DNA of 60,000 nt from Chrysomallon squamiferum (Eukaryota > Mollusca > Gastropoda > Neomphalida > Peltospiridae), in NCBI GenBank assembly GCA_012295275.1, contig CM022669.1, positions 2,289,140-2,349,139 on the forward strand, in the 5' to 3' direction. Shown piece by piece: positions 38,361-51,537 of the stretch. Numbering within the stretch: position 1 is the first letter of the stretch; the number at the start of each line of letters is the position of its first letter. The notes beneath the pieces are model-generated. The model was not told the origin of the DNA. It made no database searches and saw only the letters and a program-made list of their open reading frames with translations. A program made the position numbers and the translations under genes.

Positions 38361-40747
38361 TCATTTCCTTTGGCTGAAGAAAATTCCTAGTCCAACTGCA
38401 GTTGCTATGACAACAATGCCAGCTATAACAAGAACAACTGTTTGAAGAAGTCTGAATTTGTTTTGATGTGTTGTTGATGTTGTCGACATCTCTGTGACAG
38501 ATGACATGTGAACAATGTCGTTGCAACTACAGATCTGTTTAAAAATAAAACAGTTAAAGTATCTTTCTGAGCAGAACTTTTTATGTTTTATTTGATGAGG
38601 ATTATTATTATTATTGTTCTTCTTCTTATTATTATTTATTTATGTATGTATTTATTTATTTTAAGGAAAGGTTTAAAAAAGTATTTGGTGTCTGATGCAA
38701 TATTCTGTTGAAAAAAGCTTTTTAAAGATTTTTAAGGATCTACATAAAAATGCATAAGTATAGACAACATATTAAACAAAATAACTAACGTGAAACTAGA
38801 TGCTTTCATTTGTTTATTTCTTATTACTAATGTATGTTTGTGTGTGTTCACATGGCCTTCGTAATTTATTTATTGTTATTTTAACTTAACTAAAATTTAT
38901 TTACTTTATTTTAATGTTTTTTTTCTTGGTTGTTGCTTATTTTTCATAATGTTCTGATTAGACTAACTGATGACTGGAACTAAACTCACCTGTCTTTCAT
39001 CTACATTGACACTGACTTCTGAATTTTCATTTTTCTTTGTCTGTGCAGACTGAGTGAGATATTTCTTCATATATGCAGGTGTGTTCAAGTCTTGAAGATT
39101 CTTAAAACCCCAAAAATTTCAGAAATATGATTCAACTTTATCTTTTTATTATCTGCTGTAGTTTACATTTTTGTTTCTTTGTGGTTACTGTTGTTTTCTG
39201 TGAGTTTTTTGTTTTTGTCTAAATATTAATCTGATACAGGCTTAAATTAACATGTGGTCAAAATATATCTACTGAATGATTTCTTTTAATTTTTAAAAAT
39301 TTAGAAATAATTTATAAACAGAAAAACAAAAAAGGCTGCCTTATGATATTAATTTAGTTCAAGGTCAGTAAATATTTTATTAATATGTATGGGAAAAATT
39401 GAGAAGTATATGATAAGGTGTTTATGAAAATTAGAAATGAATTAGTTATCAGTGTAATTTTGAAATGGTACACACTTTACACACTTTATCAAATTCTTTT
39501 GTATACACCTATGAATAACCATACAAATAAATTAATGTTTTACTAATATGAACAGATTTTTCTATAAGGATTATTCTGCGTTAAATACATAAACATTAGA
39601 TTAGATGATGACAATGACATTGATGGTGTGAGTGGTTAGAAAGCTAAGTCAACACAAATTAAAATGAAATTTATTCTAAAAGCAGCATATATTTGTTTAC
39701 CTTTTTTAAATAAGATAATAAAATGTTAATTTAACTTTCTAAGGTTACCAAAATATGACAACAGTAATTTTTGAAATACTGAAATGTTTAAAAAACATCA
39801 AAATAATAGTATTTGTCTTTGAAGAGGTTTCATTGTTAAAAACAATGTTTTGAGAAGCAGTTTGTAAACAAATATGAATACAGTGGTACATTGACTTATG
39901 AGTGACCCAACTTACGAGACTTCTGAGTTACAAGCAGTCACTTGGTTGATTTTTTTGCTTTGTTTTCTGTGCCAAAATCAGAGTTATCAGCAAGCTTCAG
40001 ATACACCACCGCTAATTGGCACAACGAACAACACAACATCCAGCCAGCATCCCGCGTCTCACTTGTTTACGTCATGTGGTTACCTGGCTGTAGATGCATC
40101 TCTGCATGTAGTAGACTTGGCTAGTCAGTATGAGTGTAGAGCTTCTACAATATGTACCATACTGAAGCTGAAGGAGTCGATAAAGGCTGTAACTCCAGCT
40201 AAGGGCATTAAAATACTTTGTCTGATCTCCAAGATAAATACACTTTACAAAACCAATTTATTTCTTTATATTCTCTTTTGTTTTGTTCTTTTATACAATA
40301 TTTGTCATTTATAAATGCATTTTTCTTATTTAAAAACATGTTGTGACGTTAGAAAAAATAGCATGTTTTGGGGGGCTGGAACTGATTAATGGTATTTCAT
40401 TTAATTTCAGTTGGGAAAATTGATTTGATATATGAGCAAATTGAGTTACAAGCTTGGTCATGGAATGAATTAAACTTATAAGTCAAGGTCCCACTGTATT
40501 CTGTACTGAGCAGACAACCTTCACATTGCTTGATAGAGCAGATGTCCAGAAAATCTAACTTAAAACTTGTTTTTTCAAAGAAATTATTTCTAGTTCATTA
40601 TTAGACTTTCATTGATCATATGTTTTATTTGTTTGTTTCCTTTTGTTTTGTTACTGCACGAGTAAAGCAAAGTCTGTATAATTATGAATAACAATAATGG
40701 AAACAGTAATGCTGATGTATTAAATAAAAATAAAAGATAAGGATAAT

Positions 40748-40784
<37 letters not shown>

Positions 40785-43071
40785 TTAATAATAATAATAA
40801 TATAATGATGATGATGATGAAGATAAAAATAATTATTACACAATGAAAAATAAATAAATAATATTAATGTTTCAATAATAATAAATAAAAATGTTTCTCA
40901 CATTTTTATGGATGAGGTATTTTCAGTACAAGATTATTATCTTTACAGTTAGTAATTTTGTAAACAGAAATGAAAAGAAAAAGATGAATCAAAAAGACAG
41001 AAATTAGCATCAAGAAAATATCCTAGTAAATGACAGTTTGACATGAACTGCATCTAGCATCATCTTTGTTAATTAACCACATCTTCTTTAATCATTTATT
41101 TCATTTAATTAAAATGAATGGTTAAGAAATGAAGTTTTGATTAAGAAACATGTAGGAACAGAAAGAAAATGAAAAATGATTAAAACAAAGAATTTCTAAT
41201 TATGATTAAAAGAAAAAATACACTTTGATTATCTTTATAAAGTAAGTATTAAACACTTTCTTAATGCATAAAGGAAGTCATAGAAACATTTTTCATGTAT
41301 GAGTACAAGTAATTACATTAATATATATATATATATATCTTATTTATAGAATGACTCTAAAATAATAATTATTTAAAAAATTAAATCTTGGTAAAGAAAA
41401 TGATTGAGAAAAAACAATATAACTTGAAAGTAACGGGAACATCTGTGATAGGAAACACATTATGGTACAGAAATAACATACCTTATTAATGGTAGGACTT
41501 GAGCCATCTGAATTTATTGATGAAGTGTCAAGTACAGAGGGAGATGCATTTACAAGGTTGATTCGAAATGAATTTCTTTTCACTTTCTCATCATCAGTCA
41601 AACCTTCATTTTCAGAATCTTCGTCACTGAGTACAAACACTGGGTTAATCAAACCAAGACCTGGCTTGCCACAGATCCTGTCCCTGTACAGTTCTCGTAG
41701 GTCAATTTTTTCCTTTTGATAACATTTTTGTTTGTCCTCGTTAAACACAGTGCCATCTGCAAAAGTCACAGTTTTTATTTCACTGGGTGATGATTCTGAT
41801 ATTTTGGCACAGCTAGAGTTATTACAATCCTCTGAAAGTAAAATAGGTTTCAGTGGCTTTGTTCTACAAGAATTCATTGAGCTTGAAATGCATGGAGAAG
41901 GATTAGAATTGTTTGATAACAAGCTAGAGTTATCTTCTTTATTGTAATGGCAGCAGAACTTTCTGTCCATTACATCTGTGATGCCATCTTGTTTAGTGAC
42001 AACAGGGTCATCATTAGTTAATGCTGTACTATAAATATCTGACTTACTGTCTGTAATGACATCTTGTGTTGTGTCATCATAAGGTAAAGCTATAATATCT
42101 ATATCTGGCCAGTCTGAGTCTGTGTCAGTAGTAACAGTCTCACTGGGTGCGGCCATTAGGTCTCCATTAGGACTGCTGTCAGCATCACTGCTGTATACTA
42201 ACACATTCTCCAGAATAATATCATAATGGATGTCTCCATCAGTGTGCTGAATATCATGGTACTGACAACTTTCTGATTTCTGCTCTGTTGATTTGAGATA
42301 TTTACTGTTTTCTTCACAGCAGACATCTTCTAGTACATCTGAAAGGTTGGCCGAAGCTGTCCATTCAGCATTGGTGTTTGTAAGCTGCTGATCACTGTAT
42401 TTTTCTGTTATCACCTCCAAACCAGCCAAAGATGCTTCAAGTGATTTACTGCAGGAATCTTTCTCATGATCTTCTTTTATTTCAGAGATAGACTCCAGTC
42501 TTTGACACTTACCATCATCTTCATCCATCATTTCAGAATTGTCTACACTGTAGTTCCTGGGTTCACTTTTACCACCTTCAGTACATTCCAGACTGTTTCT
42601 ATGTATGGGATTCAAAGTTCTGTCATCAGTGATTACACTGTTATCACTCTGATCAGTGTTGACTAATCCAGATGTCTGAGTCTGATTCAGAGACACAACA
42701 TTTTGATTTAAAATCTGTGACACTTTCACAGTGGATGACTTTCTACTTCTGCTGTACAGATAACTGGTTCTAGGAAAGGAATGAGAAATGTAATTATCAA
42801 AATTGAGATGTGATGGATGTTGATCATGTGACAGGAAGTCAGATTGATGTCTGATAAGTCTGGCATGCTGGCCATCTCGTGGAAGACACTGATAAACATC
42901 AGCGTGGATGGGAACATCGATGTGGAATGGACCGAGGAGCTGCTGTGGTCGGTCTGTCAGTGACGTCTGCTCTGTTTCTGTTTCATCACTGCTGCTGTCC
43001 TGCTCATGGAATATAGGATTTATTTTCACACCTTGTAATCGCCTGCCAGATATGTGACCTCCAGTTATAGC
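38361..43071 (-). CDS. Large acidic Ser/Thr-rich protein with C-terminal membrane segment
   Basis: Minus-strand exons 43071-41482 (530 codons), 39100-38990 (37 codons) and 38534-38361 (57 codons plus TGA) join in phase 0. The 5' part is missing: the large exon opens after an acceptor with AITGGHISGRRLQGVKINP, so upstream exons exist, perhaps the one at 54614-54689. The protein is rich in Ser, Thr, Asp and Glu and probably mostly disordered. EIKTVTFADGTVF contains KTVTF, which fits the [RK]-x-V-x-F docking motif for protein phosphatase 1. The last exon encodes one hydrophobic segment (VVLVIAGIVVIATAVGLGIFF) followed by SQRK, so a type II or tail-anchored topology with the long region in the cytoplasm is likely. 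I do not recognise the family; consortin has a similar plan (RVxF-like motif before a C-terminal TM), but I see no convincing sequence match. A Tigger MITE lies in one intron. Confidence 0.8.
39881..40496 (+). mobile_element. Tigger/pogo-like MITE, copy C
   Basis: TA, then CAGTGGTACATTGACTTATG at the left and AAGTCAAGGTCCCACTG then TA at the right. Inside, the transposase N-terminal helix-turn-helix remains in one frame (VVDLASQYECRASTICTILK and ESIKAVTPAKGIKIL), joined to the 3' end with the catalytic part missing. Lies in an intron of the membrane-protein gene, antisense to it. Confidence 0.85.
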
Positions 43072-43732
43072 CTAAAATTTAAAAAGACAGAACTGAATAA
43101 ACAGAATGTTGCCATTCTAGACTTGGAACATGGGATTAAATGTTCAGATGATGAATTTCATTTTATGTGTTTTTTCTTCTAAATCTGAATACATAGATAA
43201 AATACTAAATTGCATCCAAATGAAAACAAAACAACTACAAAATAACTCCAAATTAGACCATTACCATTATTTCATCATTTTTATTTTAATGTTCAAAAAA
43301 CATATTTTAATTACATACTTACTCCAGAAATAAATGTCCACTATTTATAAAATATCCATCATTGTTGAACTGACCACGGTCAGTTTTGTCTCAGCCAACA
43401 ACTGTAGTAAGTAATACATAATTTTCTTTGGCCTACAGCTCATATTTTAGCTATTCATTCCAAACAATATTTTAGACCCAGCCAAATATCTAATTGTATT
43501 AACAGATGGGAGAGAAATGCCTGTGACAAGATTACTCGTGATAAATCAACAGCGATGTTGGAAGAGCACTGTAGCATCAAAGCAAATACAGAATGTTGTC
43601 TTAGTGAACTCACAAAATGTTGTTTATTCTTGCATACACAAGTTGCTTCATTTCAGCAATTTTCTGTTTGATGAGCTTTCATTATGATCTGAAAGCAGCT
43701 CAAGAACAAACAGTGATAACTCTTTCAACAAA

Positions 43733-43895
43733 GTGTGTGTGTGTGTGTGTGTGTGTTTGTGTATGTATGTGTGTATGGGTGTGCATATGTGTGTGTGTGT
43801 GTGGATATATATATATGTATATATATGTGTGTGTGTGTTTCTGTGTATGCATATGCATGTATATGTATGTGTATATGTATGTGTACACACACATG
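43733..43895. repeat. Compound (TG)n/(TA)n microsatellite
   Basis: TG tracts broken by TATG and TATA. Six overlapping open frames here are artefacts of the repeat. Confidence 0.95.
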
Positions 43896-44059
43896 AAAGA
43901 AATGGCACTGCACATCTGGAAAAAAGGCACCCTGTTTATTTTGTATATATAGTTGCTTAAAAAAAACACAGCTTAAAAGTACTTTTGAAAACAAATTTAT
44001 TCATATATGTATCACATTATTATCACATCTAAAAATATAATAGACATAGCATTGTTTAA

Positions 44060-45300
44060 CTTCTTGGTTTTGGTTGCCATGAGGTTTCCAGCAGATGTTG
44101 TGACCAGATCCTTGAAGGAACTCTTCAACAGTCTTGCTCCCATCTCGTCTGTCCACACATAACTGATGAAGATGAAGGTGTGCACACATTTGACTCGCAT
44201 GTCGGGAGGCTCGCCACGAGCAGCATTGAGGAGAGTTGTACTGACTTGGGCAGCATCTGCTTGAAGCCAGTGAATTAATTTCCACATAGAAGAATGGGAA
44301 ACATCACACAAATGTTCAATTCTGTGATTCCATGACTCACAGAGATTGTTAGTGCACTGCTAGCCATCAAGGGTGACCTGGTGAATATTCCATGTCTGTG
44401 GAGGGAAGAGTGGAAGGATATGGCAGAGCATGATGACATCTTGTCCTTCACCATCTGGAGCATGCCTGTACGTACCAATACAGTAGCTGGTGTCAAAGTA
44501 GTTGAGAAGAGGTTCCATCTGTTTTGGTGTAAAGGAACTGAAGGCCTGCAGGCAGATCATTGACTGAACAGTTTAATGTCTTCAGAGTCCTTGGACTGCC
44601 AAATAAGACCCAAGTCCTGCACCTTCTGCCATGTGGACTGGGTAAGATGGAAGAAACAGCCATGTATTAGCACAGAAGTCACAGCACCATTGCCATCTCA
44701 AAGTCTATTACTACAGTGGAAGGATCAGGGTCTTGATGCAGTTCAGAACACTTGTCAACAATAGCATTTAATTTCCTTTGGAGTAGAGAAAGAGCATTCC
44801 CAGGGGACAGTGTATAACATACAGCTGGCAGAAGCCGGGAGGAGCAACAGCATGGTTCCCATCCATGAACCAGTCTCAGCAGTTGACAGATGTTGCAGAG
44901 CGTCACTCGCACTAAATAGGATGATTATACATTATTATCTGGACGTTTGTCATAGATGAGGAACTGTTGATGATGAGATCTCGAAGAGTTTCAGGTTGAA
45001 AAGGGACGTGGCCAAGTCTCTGGTTATGTAAGGTTATTTCATTGACTCTTCCCTGGCAGTGACATCAGTTTGACTCATGGCTTCAGTTACTATCTGGCTT
45101 GGCTTGTCGAAACTTTGCTTGGCCTGCTGCTTCATCTCAGAACAGCACTTGAAAACCAAGGTTGTGGTTAGTGCTGCTTTTCAATCAGTAGTGCTTTGTA
45201 CACATTGCCACCTTATGTTATGAGGCTTTGTTATCTGTTTAGTGTAGATGAATATAAACTTCTGACCACCTTTGTTGCTAGTTATGACTTACATTGTGAA
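44060..45300 (-). pseudogene. Broken FLYWCH-MULE transposase
   Basis: Read on the minus strand from about 45300 down, fragments in shifting frames follow the order of a Mutator-like (MULE) transposase with an N-terminal FLYWCH zinc finger. First comes a FLYWCH-like piece (SNKGGQKFIFIYT, RWQCV). Then a linker (MKQQAKQSFDKPSQIVTEAM; LRDLIINSS). Then the DDE region with YTLSPGNALSLLQRKLNAI, VVIDFEMAMV and, after a frameshift, HGCFFHLTQSTWQKVQDLGL. Then LFPPQTWNIHQVTLDG, TNNLCESWNHRIEHL and STTLLNAARGEPP. Stops and frameshifts show it is dead. It lies in the putative long intron of the membrane-protein gene, in the same orientation. Confidence 0.88.
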
Positions 45301-45925
45301 CAGAGTCAAACTTTCTGATGAAAATTAATGGTTTTTCATTGGTATTTATAAGAAATACATCTGCTTGTAATAGAAGTGCTCATTGGGAACCCAGAGGTGC
45401 AATTATGAATTGTTTTTGTAAACAGCACTTAACTGGTTATGTTACTGTGATGGACTGAACTAAAAACACCAAACATAATGTAAAGATAAATAAACACCAT
45501 TAATGTATCTGAGATTCCTTTCTCTTTGTTTACACTTAAAGTACTTGCACAATTTCTCCAAATCAGTTGGGACATTAATAAATGTTAAATACTGTCACTG
45601 GGGCTATCTTAAGAAACCCAGGACAGTAATGGTCTGGAAGTATTGTTCAGAGATGTGAGATGCTATCAGTGTGATTGGAGTAAAAGAGAGATCACGAGCT
45701 TCAGAAATTATCTGGCAAGGGAGAAACACATTTGAGTCAATTCTCTGAAATGTTATTACAATAATATCATCTACAACACTTGTGCTATAACTGTCTACCA
45801 TGTTGTACATTGATACAGAGGAATTAAAGATATAATCATGATTGAACTTGTGTATTTTTTGTGTGAGGGTGCAGTTATGAATTTACTATCAATAACTATA
45901 TGTCAGTCACCCATAACACATACAT

Positions 45926-45927
45926 AT

Positions 45928-45983
<56 letters not shown>

Positions 45984-46013
45984 TCATACATATGTATACA
46001 TAGATGCATGAGT

Positions 46014-46045
<32 letters not shown>

Positions 46046-46085
46046 TGTGTGTGTGCATACATACATACATACATATATGTATATA
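45926..46085. repeat. Compound (TA)n/(AC)n/(TG)n microsatellite
   Basis: TA and CA tracts followed by TG tracts and ATAC repeats; could fold back on itself. Further tracts: (TA)n at 46380-46410 and (TG)n at 46844-46881. Confidence 0.9.
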
Positions 46086-46365
46086 TACTACCAATAACTA
46101 ATGTTTTTCAGGTGCCATTTTTTCCAAATCTGCACAGTCCCATTTCTTCTGGGTGCCATTTTTTTTCCTACACACATTTAGAATACACTGTAAGTGTACT
46201 TGAGTTCAGTGTTACTCTGTCAACATTTACACATTTTAGTTTCTATAAATGCACATGGTTTATAATATTTCATCATTAGGTAGTTAGGTATGTACATATG
46301 TACATATGTATAATCTGTGTATGTATGCTTATAATATATACATACATCTTTCTTTCTCTCTCTAC

Positions 46366-46413
<48 letters not shown>

Positions 46414-46834
46414 AAACATAAGGAAAAAAAGAAATTCTAATGTATGCAAATATCCACTAAGAATGCTGGTATTATTTCTTTCAAAATTAGCTCAGATAAA
46501 AAAAAGAAAGTTAAACAAATATTTAAATAGAAGTGATACTTGAAGCAATGTTGTAGATGTAAGTAAACATTATAATCTGATGAAAACTGGAAACATCAAT
46601 GAACAATGTGTGCAGATTTCCTACTGTATTGATGTTACACAACTGGTACAGATGTTAATATTCAAATATTCACAATCACAGAAAAATAAAATTCAAGTGC
46701 AAATCCAGACCAGTTTCACACAGGGTTTAGTAACAACGTGAAGGACTTTGTTTGCTTGTTTCTTTATTTATGTTTTGTGTTAGTTTTCAGGAAAATTATT
46801 TACTGTTTCTCCTAAGCATCCATATATCTATTCA

Positions 46835-46882
<48 letters not shown>

Positions 46883-47934
46883 ATAAGTGCAAGTATTACA
46901 GGTAGATTACAAGCATAATTATACTTAATTTTATCAGCGAAAAATTAATAATAATAATAATAACTAATTAAATACATAAAATTTTATCATATTCCTCCAA
47001 ATTTTTTTAAACCTTTAACTAAGAAAAATGCAGTCATTTTTTTGTTGACAACATCAATGGAAATGGTATAACATTAATGTTATGCCGTACCCCATCATGC
47101 AGTATCATATTATACAACCTTACCAGCATGCTTTCATCCTGTTTCACTGAAGTTCTTGCCAACTCTAAAGTTTGAGTAGCAACCAAAGAGAGATCAAAAT
47201 AAAGGTGAAATAAATGTGTATGTAAGTATTAGCTAGCTATCACAATTAGGAAGGGCTGCTTGTTCTGTGTTTTTATAACTCACAGACATAACACTTTTTA
47301 AAGATAAACCTCAAATTACTGACCCTGATTTTTGTTTTTCTTCTAATGAAGTCCATCAAGCCACCCCTCACTGTTTCAGGAACAATTTAGAATTCTATTA
47401 ACTTAGTCTTACATGTAGTAACTACAGTATTAGTTTATGAACAATCAAAAACAGAATTAACTTAGTGTAACAGTCTGTAAAGAATTTTAACTAGTTATCA
47501 TGTACAACAATGACAATGTAATTAATTAATATGGCAAGAATACTTGAAATAAGAATAATATATTTGACTGTTGTTTTTCATGTGAAATCCAATACATGTC
47601 ACCATCATTGTCAATAATAAAAACAAGAATTTCCACTTATTCCTTCTTTTGTCCAGCAAAGTTTTAACGTTAGCAACCAAAACATAGAAAATATTTGCTA
47701 AAAATAAAAATTTACTTTTCACCAGTCATTTATTTCAGAAATCCAATTCTATTTTTTTTTTTTAATTCTTTTTCTTTATTTTTTAAAAATATAACACAAA
47801 CTAATAAATTAATTTAACAAGAAATCTGTTTAGGACTATTCATCCATCAGCTAGCAGCCAGATTGATAAATACCTATAAGATCAAAGCTTTTTTCTATAT
47901 ATCAAAAAATATTAGCCTGTAAATATCACCTTGA

Positions 47935-48215
47935 AATATTTTTTTCTTCAACCATTCAATATATTTTACTTACATATGATTACAAGCCTTTCAATATAGT
48001 GTTTTTAGCATATGAAATAAGCCACTAAACACATTGTTTTTAACTTACAGTTATAATGATTATAAACCATAAACATATTGTTTTTAATATATGATTAAAA
48101 GCCAAGGACACTGCTGTAATATATAATCCATTCAATGCATTTTTTTTTAACATGATACGACTAATTAAACACAATGCTTTTATATATGACATAAATATTC
48201 AAAAATCTATATTAA
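47935..48215. repeat. Degenerate minisatellite, about 50 bp unit
   Basis: Themes 'ATATGATTATAAGCC', 'TTCAATATA' or 'CAATGCATT' and 'TTGTTTTTAA' recur about five times with many changes. Confidence 0.5.
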
Positions 48216-48217
48216 TG

Positions 48218-48448
48218 TATTTTTATATTTATCTATGGAACTGTATTCTGGTCTGTTGGTTCTCCAGGGTGCAGAAAATCAATACTTTTTGTGTCATTGA
48301 GAAAGATGAACTTGTTTGTCATATTTTCTGTTACATGAATCCAGATATGTGAATGTGTTGATCTGGGAGCAGGGCTCTGTGTGCTAATGGCTTTAGGATC
48401 ATTCTTCATCATCACGTCTGCTGGGCTATTTTCAGTTCAGCCAGCTTG
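48218..48448 (-). other. Exon-like frame of unknown origin
   Basis: On the minus strand a frame of about 70 codons reads SPADVMMKNDPKAIS, HSHIWIHVTENMTNKF and ends HPGEPTDQNTVP before a stop. Composition looks more coding-like than its surroundings, but I see no strong acceptor and no known family. It could be a last exon, a transposon fragment or chance. Confidence 0.2.
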
Positions 48449-49190
48449 TTTATTAAACACTATGAAATATACTTTCCAATGACAGGAAGGTGCTTATAAT
48501 ATTTCACTTGCTGCTAAATACAAAAGAAGAACCCATTTTGAGACACAAATGCTCGAAGTATTGACATACAGTTTTGATTCCTTTATTAAATAAATCAGTT
48601 CTTCCTTCTAATATGTGACCACAAATATTTTATATACAAGACCAACCTTTTTTTAATTATCTACTAATCTATTTCAATTTCCAGCTGTTACCCATAATTC
48701 ATTTATTAAAGTCTGTAGTGTCAAGTCTATGACAAGAGTATAATAAAAGATATTTGCTGTTGATATGTAAAAGTAATCTATGTGACATCACTGGGTTTCC
48801 TCTCTCTTATGATATATGATTTCTTAATTTATTTAAAATCTATCCGTGAAAAAGTAATGTAAAAGCAAGAAACAGTAATCTAAAACAACAAACTGACTGT
48901 TAAGACCTTTCTATTTACTCACTAAAGATAATGTAAAACACTTCTGGAAATAGGTAGATTACTGGTAGACTTTCAGGAATAATCATGAATTACATAACAA
49001 CTGTGCCCTGAGGCTTTTTGCCCAATATTGTTAGAGCTCTACACTTTGTTATCACAGGCTGTCATATGTTTATTACTTATTACTAAAAGAAAAATATTTA
49101 TTGGGTTGCTCTGCATGTTTAATATATACAATAGCTGATTGTTGTTAATCAATGAGTGTTAAATGGTAGTGTTATTAAACAAATAGTAAA

Positions 49191-49275
49191 CACACACACT
49201 CACACACACACTCTCACACAAACACTCTCACACACACACGCACACACTCGCACACATACATGCACACCCAAACAC
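49191..49275. repeat. Imperfect (AC)n microsatellite
   Basis: CA repeats interrupted by CTCA, CGCA and similar. Another array, (ATT)n, lies at 49840-49878. Confidence 0.9.
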
Positions 49276-49837
49276 TCATCAAATCACATTCAAAGACAAA
49301 ATTAATATTTTTACATTTAAATGAAGATTGTTTATGAAAATAATAAAGTTCACAAAAAGTATTATATTATAATAATAAAAATGTCCTTTATGTCTGTTCT
49401 CAAAATAAATCAGAAAAGAACTGGAAAAAAAAGGTTATCATTAAAATGAAACAAGGATTAATAAAGATTATGTAAGTTTCTAATAAAGATTATGAAAATT
49501 TCTAACACAGAATATGTAAATTCACAGAAGAACACATTTTGTGTTTTTTATCTCCAGCAAAAGAAGTGAACCTTTTAATTTCAAAAATATTTAAACAAAA
49601 ATAAAATAATGTTACTATTAGTCTGAAGTTTATCTTAGTCAATATATAGGAATTCTGGAGACAACTTCTTAACAATGACCAATCTACTGATTTGGAAAAT
49701 AACTGTTTTACATAAAACAGAAAAAACTGTAGAAATAATTTTCTGAAAAAAATGAAGTTTAAAACGACTTATATAAAATAACTATTTCTAATGTACAGTT
49801 TTTAAAATTGTTAATACTGATATTATTATTACAACAG

Positions 49838-49877
<40 letters not shown>

Positions 49878-50597
49878 TGATATCATCGTCATCATCATCA
49901 TAATCATTATTACTAGTAGTACTACCACTTTATAAAATTTATATGTTTTATATATTTATTTATTGTTGTTGTTTGTTTATCATTTCCTGTTACATCTGTC
50001 ATATAAAATAAATTTAATGTTTTCAGAACAAACCTATAGCCTGTCTCTGTGTTTCCATGGTTAAGTATGTCTCTTTATGACTGGCAGGTTTCTGGCTCAA
50101 ACCCCATAATCTCAACATGTACTTAGAACTAATTGGTTACATAAAACAAATCGTACATTCTCATACTAACTTCATGATATATTCTCTGTGTTAACTCAAA
50201 CAAATCTTCTAACACATTAACATCACCTTTCTAGACAATCAAGACTCCTGAAATATGTCCACAACAGACATGTTTGAACCATCGTGTATGTTTCACACGT
50301 TCCCGTGGCTGGTTAAACAATAAGACTCTTTAGTCTCTCCAGGATGGGCAGTGCAAAGATATTCTGGGATAGGCTTGTCTGATTTTTATTTTTATTTTTT
50401 GTTATTTAATTTATTATATATATTTTTTATTTATTTATTTTTATAATTTATTATGTTTTTGTATTTTTTATAAATCTCTCTGTGAGTCAAACAGGTTTTA
50501 TAACACTTTATGTGCTCAGATACAGTCGGTTTTCCTGAAGTGTCATTAATAAATAATAACATAGCTTTATATACATAAAACATACGCAACACCACTA

Positions 50598-51125
50598 ACA
50601 TTTAACTACTCAAAAACACATTAATTTAACTATTCAGATTCACTAACATTTAAATACTCAAAACAACTTATGATTAACTACTCAAAAACTCCTTACATTT
50701 TAATACTCAAAGATATTTACATTTAATTTTTCCAAACCACTTACAATTAACTTCTTAAAACCACTTAACTATTAAAAAATCACAACTCAAAAACTCATTA
50801 CATTAACTTTAAATAAACATTTGTATTTAAATACTTAAAACCATATTTTTTTTAATTACACAAAAGCAGTTAACTGCTGAAAACAGTTTACACTCAACAA
50901 CTCAAAAACTCATTACATTTTAACTTACTAAAATTAAAAACACTTAATTATTCAGAATACTTAAACTTTACTACTCAAAATCACCCATATTAAACTCCTC
51001 AAAATCACTTCTATCTAATTACTCAAAACCACTTTTATATATCTACTCAAAACTACTTCCATTTAACACCTCAAAACCCCATACATTTAACTACTCAAAT
51101 GAACCTTTTTACCTACTCAAAATAA
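50598..51125. repeat. Degenerate minisatellite, about 25 bp unit
   Basis: The theme 'CATTTAACTACTCAAAACCACTTA' recurs about twenty times with substitutions and small indels (for example AAATACTCAAAACAACTTA, TTAATACTCAAAGATATTTA, TTACTCAAAACCACTTTTAT). Confidence 0.7.
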
Positions 51126-51495
51126 ACTAAATATACTTTATAACACTTACCTCTGGAGACTGACTTTACCTGTAACGACTAAACACACACACCTGTCTTT
51201 TATTACACAAGTGAGAACTCTTTCACAATCCACAGTTACCTACATGTTAATTTTCTACCTGTTTTCACCTGCTGTCAAATCATTTCATCTTCCCCATGAT
51301 TCAACATGTGGGTAGATAAAACAGAATATAAATGACATAAGAAAGATTTATTACATCTGGCAGGTAATAATTGGGTAACTGAAACCTTCACTTTGTCATT
51401 ACAGATGTCAGTGTAAAGTTTGATGAAAGGATAACAGTATGCCAGCACTGGTAAATATTAGTTTAGATGTGTGTCAAAAGATTATATTTAATTTG

Positions 51496-51498
<3 letters not shown>

Positions 51499-51536
<38 letters not shown>

Positions 51537-51537
51537 G
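51499..51537. repeat. (TA)n/(CA)n microsatellite
   Basis: TA tract running into a short CA tract, followed by AAAT repeats to about 51600. Confidence 0.9.

Noticed and set aside
39898-40314. 138-codon frame as an independent gene
   Set aside because: It is the interior of Tigger-like copy C, with the transposase N-terminus and no catalytic part.
41489-42917. Plus-strand frames over the large minus-strand exon
   Set aside because: They are antisense shadows of a 530-codon exon with good splice borders and phase-matched partners.
43617-43994. Six overlapping frames on both strands
   Set aside because: All run through a TG/TA microsatellite and code only Cys/Val/Tyr or His/Thr repeats.
45604-45810. 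68-codon minus-strand frame as part of the MULE gene
   Set aside because: It lies upstream of the FLYWCH-like start and I could not match it to any part of a MULE protein.
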